From positions 620,001 to 684,000 of the forward strand of contig NZ_CP049159.1 in assembly GCF_011493005.1 (NCBI RefSeq): a stretch of DNA of 64,000 nt, read 5' to 3'. This DNA comes from Caballeronia sp. SBC1 (GTDB lineage Bacteria > Pseudomonadota > Gammaproteobacteria > Burkholderiales > Burkholderiaceae). The notes under the pieces are model-generated. The model was not told the origin of the DNA, made no database searches, and saw only the letters and a list, made by a program, of their open reading frames with translations. The stretch's first letter is position 1. The number at the start of each line of letters is the position of its first letter. The position numbers and the translations under genes were made by a program. Below are positions 9,669 through 18,817 of this stretch, piece by piece.

Positions 9669-10289
9669 TCGACAATGGTACATCCACTTTTCGGAAGCCT
9701 TGGCGCAGGCCGCCACGCGATGCAAAGCTGTTACTTTCTCAGATATCGAACGTGACTGAGGCGGTTGAATCGCGATGAAGGCTCGGTGAATTGTAGTCAG
9801 TTGAATGTCGTCGTAACTGGTGTCGCGAAGCGATTTTTAAGGGGAGCTTGGACCTATCCAAAGCCGCATCAGCCTCAGCCAGAATCGAGGGCTCGCTAAG
9901 CCGGTGTCGTTCGCCGGCCCGCAAACGAGGTCGCGTTGTTCTCTTTCGTGCCGTTGCTTTTATCCGGTCACCAGAAGGTCATGCAGCAGACGCATTGCTC
10001 GTCGGGTTTTCTCTCTCGCCAGGCCGTGAACGCGGACCGGCTGCGGGCGCGAGCATCGGGTATCCGGAGGAAGCGCCTTTCAATGTGTGGCGACGCTTAG
10101 TGCGACAGCCGAGTAGTATGCGGATGAGGCGTCTGCAATCGGGGCTGGCTGTGTGATCTTCTACGCCTGCGTGTTCAACGGCGTTGGCTCACATATTGAG
10201 TCGCCTGCAAGTCAATGCATTCTGCCGGTGTGTGACTCGACTATTTGAGTTCCTACCGAACCGTGCGCGTTGGATGAAGGAGGTGTGTG
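9669..10289. other. intergenic region without recognisable gene
   Basis: This 621-nt stretch separates the 84-aa gene from the ClC gene. Reading frames of up to 102 codons exist but have Arg/Ser-rich, shadow-like compositions and no good start. A short TCGC-GAA-GCGA stem followed by five T (about 9823-9838) could be a weak terminator. The last bases hold the strong Shine-Dalgarno of the ClC gene. I see no FNR-type or FixJ-type box in it. Confidence 0.5.
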
Positions 10290-12158
10290 ATGTCCGAGCA
10301 TTCCGAGTTGGACGAAGAGTCCCCGGGCATCGACGATCGGCATGTCAAGGTCGCCGCGGTGCAGCCCAGCAACATGAATACGTCCAATGACGATTCGGTT
10401 CAACCGCTACCAGTCCGGTGGTTATGCGTACTGGCCTTTGTTGTCGGGATTGTTACCGGACTTGGAGCGATCGTATTTCGCGCTCTAATTGGGCTAGTCC
10501 ACAATGTTCTGTTTCTCGGCCAATTTTCCTTCACGTACGACACCGGTCATTTCACGCCGGCCGCTCCGTGGGGCGCGCTGGTGATTCTGGTTCCGGTGAT
10601 CGGCGGAATCGGCGTCACCTGGATCGTGACGAAGTTCGCACCGGAAGCGAAGGGACATGGCGTTCCGGAAGTTATGGACGCGATTTATTACAAAAGCGGG
10701 GCGATTCGGCCTGTTGTGGCTTTGGCGAAATCGATCTCGTCCGCCCTTGCAATCGGTTCGGGCGCAGCAGTGGGGCGTGAAGGGCCCATTATTCAAATCG
10801 GTTCGGCGCTGGGATCGACGTTTGGTCAGTTCATCAGGATGACTGCAGGGCAGCGGATCACGCTTGTCGCTGCCGGAGCGGGCGCGGGCATTGCGGCGAC
10901 TTTCAACACGCCGATCGGCGGAGTGTTGTTCGCTACCGAACTGATGATGCCCGAGATCAGCGTCAACACGTTTTTGCCGGTCGCGATCGCGACCGGCACT
11001 GCAACGTTCGTCGGCCGGCTCTTTTTCGGAGCGGCACCGGCGTTCTTCGTGCCCGTCCACCTCGGGGCGATCCCTAACGAGCCGAGTAGCGCATTCACCT
11101 TCGTACTTTACGCGTTGCTTGGAGCTATCACGGGCGTCGCCGCCGCCATTTTAATTCGTTCGCTTCATTGGGCAGAGGATGCCTTCGAACGCATCCCCAA
11201 CCCTTATCTACGGCATGGATTAGGTATGCTGATCGTGGGTGCCATGATGTACGCCCTGTGGCTTACCGCAAGCCATTACTATGTGGAAGGGGTTGGCTAT
11301 GCGACGATTCAGGCGACGCTATACGGGCAACTCTCTGGTGGCGCATTTCTTCTTTTGCTTGCTGTCTGTAAGACAATCGCCACTTCGGTGAGCCTTGGTT
11401 CAGGTTCATCGGGCGGGGTCTTCTCACCCTCACTGTTCATAGGTGCAACACTCGGCGCATCGTTTTCCGCGCTGATTACGGCAATCGTGCCAGGCGCGCC
11501 AGTAAGTGCGCCCGCGTTTGCAATGGTGGGAATGGGCGCGATGGTCGGCGGCGGCACGGGAGCGGCCATGACTGCCGTCGCGATGATCTTCGAGATGACC
11601 CGCGACTATGACATCGTTCTTCCCATGATCATTGCCGTCGCGTTTAGTCTGGGTGCAAGACGCATGTTTTCGCGAGAGAGCATCTACACGCTGAAGCTTG
11701 TCAGGCGCGGACATCCTATTCCCAACGCATTGCACGCGAATATGTTCATGGTCCGGAGCGCGTCCAGCGTGATGGAAACTGACGTGCTCGTTCTCGACGA
11801 GACCACACTGTTTCACGACGGACTTACGAAGTCGGACCAGCCCGTTTTCCGGCATATCGTCGTGACCAGAGAGCGCGAAATTGTCGGCGTTTTGCGCATT
11901 AACACGGGTTTGCGCCGTGCGTTGAGTCAAAGCATCGCCAGCATTACGCTGGGTGCTCTCGCACAAACCAATTTCATCGTCGTGGGAGAGAGCGATGTTG
12001 CGTTTGACGTGATTACCAGAATGTGGAAACAGCGCGCGGTCATGGCGGTTGTCGTCGGACACGGCAAGGGGCATGCGCTTCCTCGTGTGCTGGGCGTTAT
12101 TGCCAAAGAGCATATCGCCGACTCGGTGGCGAGCAGCGTAAAGATTTTCCCTGGTTAG
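10290..12158 (+). CDS. ClC-family chloride channel/antiporter with C-terminal CBS-like region
   Basis: The roughly 620-aa membrane protein has the three ClC signature regions: GSGAAVGREGP, with the gating Glu kept; GIAATFNTPIGGVLFATEL; and GSGSSGGVFSPSLFIGA. The retained Glu favours a chloride/proton antiporter over a pure channel (family knowledge). About 140 residues after the membrane part resemble a divergent CBS pair. The start is ATG 10290, placed by AAGGAGGT at 10278; GTG 10287 is one codon earlier. Antiporters of this type support acid resistance, which fits the proton ATPase and amino-acid decarboxylase nearby. Confidence 0.9.
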   Translation: MSEHSELDEESPGIDDRHVKVAAVQPSNMNTSNDDSVQPLPVRWLCVLAFVVGIVTGLGAIVFRALIGLVHNVLFLGQFSFTYDTGHFTPAAPWGALVILVPVIGGIGVTWIVTKFAPEAKGHGVPEVMDAIYYKSGAIRPVVALAKSISSALAIGSGAAVGREGPIIQIGSALGSTFGQFIRMTAGQRITLVAAGAGAGIAATFNTPIGGVLFATELMMPEISVNTFLPVAIATGTATFVGRLFFGAAPAFFVPVHLGAIPNEPSSAFTFVLYALLGAITGVAAAILIRSLHWAEDAFERIPNPYLRHGLGMLIVGAMMYALWLTASHYYVEGVGYATIQATLYGQLSGGAFLLLLAVCKTIATSVSLGSGSSGGVFSPSLFIGATLGASFSALITAIVPGAPVSAPAFAMVGMGAMVGGGTGAAMTAVAMIFEMTRDYDIVLPMIIAVAFSLGARRMFSRESIYTLKLVRRGHPIPNALHANMFMVRSASSVMETDVLVLDETTLFHDGLTKSDQPVFRHIVVTREREIVGVLRINTGLRRALSQSIASITLGALAQTNFIVVGESDVAFDVITRMWKQRAVMAVVVGHGKGHALPRVLGVIAKEHIADSVASSVKIFPG

Positions 12159-12271
12159 CGATCGCGCAATGGCGATGAATTCTGCACTCCCTGCACAGCG
12201 ACCACCTGCTGCAAATCAAGCGGACCGCCCATTGTTGTTAGCAAGTCTTTGTATACGCCAGGACGACCTCG

Positions 12272-12308
12272 CCGAAAGTATCGAAGGGGAGTGCTTCGAT
12301 ACTTTCGG
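12272..12308. terminator. perfect 14-bp hairpin between convergent genes
   Basis: CCGAAAGTATCGAA (12272-12285) and TTCGATACTTTCGG (12295-12308) are perfect inverted repeats around a 9-nt loop. The hairpin lies between the ClC gene (+) and the convergent stress-protein gene (-). A bidirectional terminator is likely from position, although no T-run follows, so it may act as an mRNA 3-prime-end stabiliser instead. Confidence 0.55.
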
Positions 12309-12356
12309 CCTCAGGATCAACGCCCCATCTCGCGTACCGATGGGGATCGAGTTACA

Positions 12357-12911
12357 TCAGAGGGCCGCTGTGACCGGCACTTCGTTCGCAGGCATCGCGC
12401 CTTCGTGAAGGTCCAACCGTACCGGCTTATGCGTTTGCAGGATTGTACGGGCGCGCGCCATCTCTTCCGCCGGGCCGTTCGCCATGACGATAAATCCATT
12501 GGCCTGCAGCGCGGTCTCGTAATGGATCACATGATCCTTCGGAACGCCTGCATTGAAGAGCGCGGCGCTCAGGGCACTGACACCGCCGACTACAACCGCG
12601 CCTTCGAGCGCGGATACCACGATGGAGGCAAGATAACCCACTACGACGACCGGTCCGATGATCGGCAGCGTCAGGAAGACACCGCCGAACAGGGCGCCCC
12701 AAAGCGCTCCCCAGAAAGCACCGTACTTGCCCCATATCTTCATGCGGTCGCCGGTGTTGTAGAAACCGACCACTTTTTCTTCAGTGTGATAGCCCTTGCC
12801 GACCACACTGAAATGTTTCATGTCAAAACCGTTTTCAATGAGCTTTCGCACAGCCGCATCGGCTTCGGTGTGGTCATTGAACGTGGCGATCAGAACGTCG
12901 TTACCAGTCAT
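12357..12911 (-). CDS. stress-type membrane protein (general stress protein 17M / DUF1269-like)
   Basis: The 184-aa protein starts with a beta-alpha-beta module (DVLIATFNDHTEADAAVRKLIENGF) like that of heat-induced YflT/GSP17M-type proteins. Two hydrophobic stretches follow (about 68-90 and 93-115) in a Gly-rich region, then a second small alpha/beta part. AAAGGAG precedes the ATG. Its promoter region holds a FixJ-like box with a matching -10 at 12989-13035. The biochemical role is unknown; membrane association and stress induction are inferred. Confidence 0.75.
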   Translation of the reverse strand: MTGNDVLIATFNDHTEADAAVRKLIENGFDMKHFSVVGKGYHTEEKVVGFYNTGDRMKIWGKYGAFWGALWGALFGGVFLTLPIIGPVVVVGYLASIVVSALEGAVVVGGVSALSAALFNAGVPKDHVIHYETALQANGFIVMANGPAEEMARARTILQTHKPVRLDLHEGAMPANEVPVTAAL

Positions 12912-12988
12912 TTGCTTCTCCTTTTAACGCGTTGAATAGGGTGCAGAAAGGTTCGCGGGTGCAAACCCTTCCGCGCCAGTGTGTTTCG

Positions 12989-13035
12989 ATGGTACCCACA
13001 TAGCCCGCACGCGCGCAGGCTCGGAAACTACTCAG
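12989..13035 (-). promoter_or_regulatory. FixJ-like box plus -10 (copy A), driving the stress membrane protein
   Basis: On the minus strand CTGAGTAGTTTCCGA occupies 13035-13021, and TACCAT occupies 12994-12989 after 26 nt. The predicted start of transcription is near 12982, about 70 nt before the ATG at 12911. The same box and spacing recur at four other places in the window. Confidence 0.7.
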
Positions 13036-13078
13036 TGCGTGCCGTGCGTAGTGCGGCGATAAACGCGCCAGCTGGTCC

Positions 13079-14689
13079 CTAGAGGTCGTGCAGGGCCTCG
13101 AAGGCCTTGAACAGGACGCGCGGATCGAACTTGCCTTTATAGACGGCCGGCGGCGACTGCGCGATGTCAAGAAGACGATAGACCGCTGCCTGCGCCGAGC
13201 GAATCGAATACTCGACGGTGAAGACAACGTCATCCGGCAATTCGCAAAACTGTCCGGTAAAAGCCAGATTCACCGATCCCTGCGGCACGACCTCCGGCCG
13301 GTCGCCGTGTTCGCGCGGCATGAACTGGCTGGTAATGAAGGGCATCAGACATGGGATGCACACGGCGTGGTCGAGAACCGGAGCCGCATTGCCAGCCCGC
13401 AGATGCCCGAGTACCTCGGTCATGATCTCGCGGCCTGTACACTCGACCATCGGTTTCTTCACGAAGTCGCCTGGGCGATCGATATAGAGGCCGTATCCCC
13501 AGAACACCTGCACGTCGCTTGGCTGATCGATGAAATGCGGTTGATGCGGCAGGACGATCGACATGAGCCAGTTCGAATCCGCGAAGGTGATGAGGCCACC
13601 TTCGCCGGGCACATTGCCGGTGAAATCTCGGACCAGCTTGAAGAACGCAGGATCATGCAAGGTGGTCGTGAACGACAGCCACTTTGATTCATCGACGTGA
13701 TCGGCGAATACCTCCGGGTGGCCGAAAGCGGGGCGGTTCAGCGCGATTTTGTTCCAGAGTGCCCAGGAATCGGTGCCTGAGCTGCTGTCCCGCACGGCGG
13801 CGCGATCCATACCGCCGAGCGTCGAGCCTTCGGTCATTGAACCCAGCGTGACGATCACCGCATCGCGCGGCCCGACGGGGATTGAAACGCTACGCCCTTC
13901 GCGCTCGCAGACGATTCCTTCCACGCGCGTTTCGCCGTTGGCTTCGTTAAGCACCAGATCGTTCACACGCGTGCCGAACTGGAACTGGACACCATGGTCG
14001 TCGAGCCATTTGCTCAGCGGCCGGACCATCGAGTCGTGTTGGTTGTAGACCGTGCGCATGATCCCGTGCAACTGGTTGAATCCCGACACCATGTGCACGA
14101 ACCGCAGCAGGTAACGTTTGAATTCGACCGCGCTATGCCATGGCTGGAATGCGAAGGTCGTGCACCACATCAGCCAGAAGTGGGTCTTGAAGAAGGCTGG
14201 GGCGAAGTGGTCCGCTATGCGGCTGCGGCCGAGCATGTGCTCCGGTTCGATCGCAAGGCGTTCGAGCGTGAGGATGTCGCTTTCAGTAAGCCCGAACTCG
14301 GGTTTGTCGATCCGGTGGCCGTCGCGTACCAGACGAGACTTCGACGAAGTCTTCATCGTTTCATTCCAGTCCAGGATTTCCTGCGTGACCGTCTTGCTTT
14401 CATCGAGCGTCGGGATCGATGAAAACAGGTCAAACGTACATACGTACTTGCTCTCGAGCATGCGGCCGCCCCGCAGTACATAACCTTCTTGCGCGGAGCC
14501 CGCTGCGTCCAGACTTCCGCCTGCTACGCCAAGCGCTTCAAGGATCGTGATATTACGGCCCGGAACATCGGCATCGCGGATCAGGAAAGCGGCCGCGGCC
14601 AGCGATGCAATGCCGCCGCCCACCAGATAGAACTTGCTGTCTTCGGAGGAGAACGGCTTGGCCGAGCCGCCCGTGTACGCACGTTGCAT
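13079..14689 (-). CDS. ohyA: oleate hydratase (FAD-dependent, MCRA family)
   Basis: The 536-aa protein belongs to the myosin-cross-reactive-antigen family, flavoenzymes that add water to the cis-9 double bond of oleate and related fatty acids. The N-terminal dinucleotide fold is clear (YLVGGGIASLAAAAFLIRDA, then ITILEA), followed by the family stretch GGSLDAAG and a long substrate domain. I chose ATG 14689 (MQRAYTGG), which has GAGGG upstream, over an in-frame ATG 27 codons earlier. Its upstream region contains the perfect FNR box shared with arcD, on the opposite strand. The role may be membrane-lipid or fatty-acid detoxification. Confidence 0.9.
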   Translation of the reverse strand: MQRAYTGGSAKPFSSEDSKFYLVGGGIASLAAAAFLIRDADVPGRNITILEALGVAGGSLDAAGSAQEGYVLRGGRMLESKYVCTFDLFSSIPTLDESKTVTQEILDWNETMKTSSKSRLVRDGHRIDKPEFGLTESDILTLERLAIEPEHMLGRSRIADHFAPAFFKTHFWLMWCTTFAFQPWHSAVEFKRYLLRFVHMVSGFNQLHGIMRTVYNQHDSMVRPLSKWLDDHGVQFQFGTRVNDLVLNEANGETRVEGIVCEREGRSVSIPVGPRDAVIVTLGSMTEGSTLGGMDRAAVRDSSSGTDSWALWNKIALNRPAFGHPEVFADHVDESKWLSFTTTLHDPAFFKLVRDFTGNVPGEGGLITFADSNWLMSIVLPHQPHFIDQPSDVQVFWGYGLYIDRPGDFVKKPMVECTGREIMTEVLGHLRAGNAAPVLDHAVCIPCLMPFITSQFMPREHGDRPEVVPQGSVNLAFTGQFCELPDDVVFTVEYSIRSAQAAVYRLLDIAQSPPAVYKGKFDPRVLFKAFEALHDL

Positions 14690-14781
14690 GGAATCACCCT
14701 CATTGAGGTTGTGTTGAGCGATGTTGACCGATGGGCAGGAAAGCACCGCTTTGAAAGGTAGCGGTCCCACTTAAACCCGAG

Positions 14782-14822
14782 TTGATACAGATCAACGAGC
14801 GGGGCCATGCGGTCCCTATGCT
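14782..14822 (+). promoter_or_regulatory. FNR/Anr/FixK-type box and -10 of the arcD operon
   Basis: TTGATACAGATCAA (14782-14795) is a perfect TTGAT-N4-ATCAA site. TATGCT (14817-14822) lies with its centre 31 nt downstream, the geometry of an activator-dependent class II promoter with the box at about -41.5. Transcription would start near 14829, 77 nt before arcD. On the opposite strand TACCTT (14760-14755) lies at the same distance, so the box could also drive ohyA. Confidence 0.85.
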
Positions 14823-14905
14823 GAAACAGGTTCAACGTCGAAGAGCCTTGGCAAGCGTATGGACGCAACACTGACGGCACACCAGCAGCAGGGAGAAAAA
14901 GCCTC

Positions 14906-16408
14906 ATGGACCAGACACATAGCAGTTTGCCGCTCAAGCCCGTTGCCGCCGATACGGTCATTGCTCAACCCGCTGCTCAACCCGGAGGCCGCAAGCTCAG
15001 CTTGCCACTTCTTACGGGTGTTGTGATCGCCTCGATGATCGGCGGGGGCGCCTTCAATCTGCCGCAGAACATGGCGCAGGGCGCAGGACTGGCGGCAATC
15101 GTGATTACATGGATGATTACGCTTGTCGGCATGTTCTTTCTTTCGAATACGTTCCGCACGCTTGCCGACAAACGCCCTGATCTGAAGGCGGGCATCTACT
15201 CGTATGCGAAAGAAGGTTTCGGCTCGTTAGCAGGCTTCGAGATGGCCTGGGGATACTGGCTGTCTGCCGCTTTCGGCAACGTTGCATTCGCCGTGCTGAT
15301 CATGAAGACGGTCGGCTATTTCTTTCCCGTGTTCGCGGCGGGCAACACCTGGCCGTCGATCGTCGGCGCGTCGCTGCTGATCTGGGTCATGCATTTTGTC
15401 GTGCTGTATGGCGTAAAGCGGGCAGCAATCCTGAGCGTGATCTCGAGCGTATTGAATATTGGCACTATCACGGTGGCCCTGTGCGCGATGGCGGTAGCGA
15501 TCAAGGGTGGCATGTTCTCCTACGACTTCTGGGGTGCTCAGGAGCATTTGGGTAGCCTCCTTGGGCAGGTCAAGAGCACGATGCTCGTTACCTTGTGGGT
15601 GTTCATCGGCATCGAGGGCGCTGTGGTGGTTTCCGACCGCGCCAGCAAGACCTCGCAAGTAGGGATCGCGACTTTTCTCGGCCTGACGGTTTGCACGATC
15701 CTCTATTTCCTGTTGTCGGCGCTGCCGTTCGGCGTGATGCATCAGGCGCAACTCGCGGGGCTCGCTTCACCGTCGGCAGCCTATGTGCTGAAGGCAGCGG
15801 TGGGCGACTGGGGCGCGGTGTTCATCGTTGTCTCGCTGCTGGTGTCGTTGCTGAGTTGCTGGCTTGCCTGGACCATCCTTGTCGCGGAGCTGCCGTTCGA
15901 AGGCGCGAAGGACGGCGTATTCCCGAAGTTCCTCGCTAAGGAAAACCGTCACCATGCCGCGGCGCCATCGCTGTGGGTATCGAGCGCGACCATGCAGCTC
16001 GTGATCTTCGTGGTGCTGTTCGCCAACGATGCCTGGATGTGGCTGATCTCGATCACCGGAATCATGATCTTGCCGCCATATCTAGCCAGCACCGTCTTCC
16101 TGTGGCGCTTCGCGACTCAGTCAAAGTACGCGCCGACCGCCGGCGAAACATCGAAAGAATCAATCTGGACCGGCGTGCTTGCGACCGTCTATTCCCTCTG
16201 GCTCGTCTATGCCGCAGGACTGCAGTTCCTCCTGATGTCCACCATTCTCTTTGCACTCGGCTTCCCCGTTTTCTGGTGGGCTCGGCGCGAACATGCGGCC
16301 GGAGAGCGCGTGTTTACGGGACGTGAGGCATCGGTCGCGGGCGTGCTCGTGGTCGTGGCGGGTGTGGCTATTGTCTTGTTCAGCCGGGGTGTAGTGAAGA
16401 TCAGTTGA
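14906..16408 (+). CDS. arcD: arginine/ornithine antiporter
   Basis: The 500-aa APC-superfamily transporter has about twelve hydrophobic segments after a 30-residue soluble N-terminus. The first helix carries the unwound substrate motif VIASMIGGGAFNLP, typical of basic-amino-acid antiporters. It opens the arginine deiminase operon and precedes the decarboxylase by 42 nt. ArcD exchanges external arginine for internal ornithine without net energy cost. With the decarboxylase in the same operon, exchange for a polyamine product is also possible. The FNR-type promoter at 14782-14822 predicts induction at low oxygen. Confidence 0.88.
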   Translation: MDQTHSSLPLKPVAADTVIAQPAAQPGGRKLSLPLLTGVVIASMIGGGAFNLPQNMAQGAGLAAIVITWMITLVGMFFLSNTFRTLADKRPDLKAGIYSYAKEGFGSLAGFEMAWGYWLSAAFGNVAFAVLIMKTVGYFFPVFAAGNTWPSIVGASLLIWVMHFVVLYGVKRAAILSVISSVLNIGTITVALCAMAVAIKGGMFSYDFWGAQEHLGSLLGQVKSTMLVTLWVFIGIEGAVVVSDRASKTSQVGIATFLGLTVCTILYFLLSALPFGVMHQAQLAGLASPSAAYVLKAAVGDWGAVFIVVSLLVSLLSCWLAWTILVAELPFEGAKDGVFPKFLAKENRHHAAAPSLWVSSATMQLVIFVVLFANDAWMWLISITGIMILPPYLASTVFLWRFATQSKYAPTAGETSKESIWTGVLATVYSLWLVYAAGLQFLLMSTILFALGFPVFWWARREHAAGERVFTGREASVAGVLVVVAGVAIVLFSRGVVKIS

Positions 16409-16450
16409 GGTCGCGAATGACGCAATACGATTCCCAATACAAGGATCAAG

Positions 16451-18787
16451 ATGCTATATGACCAGATGTTCGGCTTCCTGTTTTGCTGCGCGTTGCCCTT
16501 GCCACCGGCGTTGCCATCGTCACGCTTTCAGCGCCTCGTCGATGAACTCGAACGCCTGCGGTACGCGACCAAGGTCACGGTCACGGTGGCGGAAGCATCC
16601 TCCGCGATCCGCAGCGAGGCTGCAGTTGGCTGTGTGATCGTGGAATGGTCGCTGACCGAGTCAGAGACGGACGTTGAGGCTTTCGTGCGCTTTGTCCGGG
16701 AGCGGGGTCTGGACGTACCCATCTTCATCCTGGTCGAGCGCCATCTGCTCGCGGAAATTCCGGTTGCAGTGCTGGGGCATGTGACGGGTTATGTGTTCAT
16801 CGAAGAGGATACGCCTGAGTTCGTCGCCCGCAATCTAGTGAGCCATCTGCGGACGTACGCGGACTCGCTCAAGACGCCGTTCTTCGGTGCGATGGTCGAC
16901 TATGCGGAGCAGGCAAACCAGATGTGGACCTGTCCGGGCCACAACGGCGGCGTGTTTTACCAGAAGAGTCCGATCGGCCGCGCGTTCATCAAGCATCTGG
17001 GCGAAGCGGTATTCCGTAATGACCTGGATAACTCCGTTGTCGAACTGGGTGACCTGCTGGTTCATGAAGGCCCCGCGCTCGCTGCGCAGAAAGCGGCAGC
17101 GCGGATCTTCGGCGCTGAGCGAACCTACTTCGTGCTGAACGGTACGTCCACGTCCAATAAGATTGCATTGACCGCACTCGTGACACCGGGTGACCTGGTG
17201 CTCTTCGATCGCAACAACCATAAGGCTGCACATCATGGCGCGCTGCTGCTCGGCGGGGGCATCCCCGTCTATTTGCAGACGCAACGCAACGCGCACGGGA
17301 TGATCGGCCCGATCGATTTCGACGCGCTCGACGAAGACCGCATCCGCGACGGCATTCGTTACAACAAGCTCGTCACCGATCCCAAGGCGTGGCAGCGTGA
17401 GCGGCCGTTTCGTGTTGCGGTGATCGAGCAATGCACCTACGACGGCACGATCTACGACGCGCAAATGCTGATCGAGAAGATCGGGCATCTGTGCGAATAC
17501 ATTCTCTTCGACGAAGCCTGGGCCGGCTTCATGAAGTTCCATCCGTTGTTCAAGGGACGTTTCGCGATGGGCATCGAGGGACTGGATGCCAACGCGCCCG
17601 GCATCCTTGCCACGCAGTCGACACACAAGCAACTCGCTGGTTTCTCGCAGGCGTCGCAGATCCACGTGAAAGACGCGCACCTTGACGGCCAGCGTCGGCA
17701 GGTAAGTCACCGGCGCTTCAACGAGACCTTCATGCAGCACTCGTCCACGTCGCCGTTCTATCCGTTGTTCGCCTCGCTCGATGTGGGCGCGCAAATGATG
17801 AAGGGCCGCTCTGGCGAGGTGCTGTGGGACGACACGATCAAGCTCGGGATCGAGATGCGCAAGAAGATCCGCGCGCTGAAACACGACTACGAAGCGACGG
17901 AGACGGACCCCGCTCGGCGCTGGTTCTTCGATCCGTTCGTGCCTGACGAGGTCACAGCCACGGGCGGCATGCGACGCTGGGAAGACCTGTCGACAGATGA
18001 ACTCGCGAGCAACCCACGTTACTGGGAGCTCGCGCCGGATGCGAAATGGCATGGCTTCGGCCACCTTGCTCCGGGCTATGCGATGACAGACCCGAACAAG
18101 CTGACGCTCATCACGCCCGGGTTTGATCGAACCACGGGCGAATACGCGCAGCGCGGCATTCCGGCGGCGGTGCTCGCCGAGTTCCTGCGCGAACGGCGCA
18201 TCGTGCCTGAGAAGAACGACCTCAACAGCATCCTGTTCCTGCTGACGCCTGGGCTGGAGTCGAGCAAAGCGGGCACGCTGCTTTCGGCATTGGTGCGTTT
18301 CAAGCAATTGCACGACGAGAACGCGCTTCTCGACGATGTCATTCCCACCTTCGTCGCCGCGCATCACGAGCGTTACGCAGGAATCGGCTTGCGTGAACTT
18401 TGCGCCGACATGCATGCGTTCTATCGCGAGCGCAATGCGAGCCGCCTGCAGCGCGAGCAGTTTCGCGCAGCGCACTTTCCCGAGATGGCGATGACGCCGC
18501 AAGCCGCCATGCATGAACTGGTACGCAACAACGTGGAGCTGTTGCCGATCGACAAGATCGAGGGACGAATCGCGGCAACACTCGGTCTTGTCTATCCGCC
18601 GGGTATCGCGGTGGTGGTATCCGGCGAGCGTTACACCGAGCGCGCGATGCCGACGCTCGATTACTTCCGGATGTTCGAGGAAGGCGGCAACCGTTTCCCT
18701 GGTTTCGAGAACGAGATCCAGGGCATCTATCGAAAGAAGGAGACCGACGGCAGCGTGCGGCTCTATACCTACGTCGTTAGTGGTTGA
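16451..18787 (+). CDS. biodegradative Orn/Lys/Arg decarboxylase (PLP-dependent)
   Basis: The 778-aa protein has the three-part layout of inducible amino-acid decarboxylases: an N-terminal receiver-like wing domain (about 1-140), the PLP fold with the Lys motif STHKQLAGFSQAS, and a C-terminal domain. AAGGA precedes the ATG. It sits between arcD and arcA. Proton-consuming decarboxylation of arginine to agmatine or of ornithine to putrescine would both fit. The residues around the PLP lysine do not let me choose, so the substrate is left open. It is likely part of acid or anoxic defence. Confidence 0.85.
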   Translation: MLYDQMFGFLFCCALPLPPALPSSRFQRLVDELERLRYATKVTVTVAEASSAIRSEAAVGCVIVEWSLTESETDVEAFVRFVRERGLDVPIFILVERHLLAEIPVAVLGHVTGYVFIEEDTPEFVARNLVSHLRTYADSLKTPFFGAMVDYAEQANQMWTCPGHNGGVFYQKSPIGRAFIKHLGEAVFRNDLDNSVVELGDLLVHEGPALAAQKAAARIFGAERTYFVLNGTSTSNKIALTALVTPGDLVLFDRNNHKAAHHGALLLGGGIPVYLQTQRNAHGMIGPIDFDALDEDRIRDGIRYNKLVTDPKAWQRERPFRVAVIEQCTYDGTIYDAQMLIEKIGHLCEYILFDEAWAGFMKFHPLFKGRFAMGIEGLDANAPGILATQSTHKQLAGFSQASQIHVKDAHLDGQRRQVSHRRFNETFMQHSSTSPFYPLFASLDVGAQMMKGRSGEVLWDDTIKLGIEMRKKIRALKHDYEATETDPARRWFFDPFVPDEVTATGGMRRWEDLSTDELASNPRYWELAPDAKWHGFGHLAPGYAMTDPNKLTLITPGFDRTTGEYAQRGIPAAVLAEFLRERRIVPEKNDLNSILFLLTPGLESSKAGTLLSALVRFKQLHDENALLDDVIPTFVAAHHERYAGIGLRELCADMHAFYRERNASRLQREQFRAAHFPEMAMTPQAAMHELVRNNVELLPIDKIEGRIAATLGLVYPPGIAVVVSGERYTERAMPTLDYFRMFEEGGNRFPGFENEIQGIYRKKETDGSVRLYTYVVSG

Positions 18788-18817
18788 AGAGCATGAAGAC
18801 ATGAAGGGGAATCACTG

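Noticed and set aside
10196..10215. TTGA-N12-TCAA upstream of the ClC gene
   Set aside because: The half-sites are too far apart for an FNR-family dimer.
16835..18802. 655-codon open frame on the minus strand
   Set aside because: It lies entirely opposite the amino-acid decarboxylase gene, and its product is Arg/His-rich without any domain; it is a mirror of a GC-rich coding strand.
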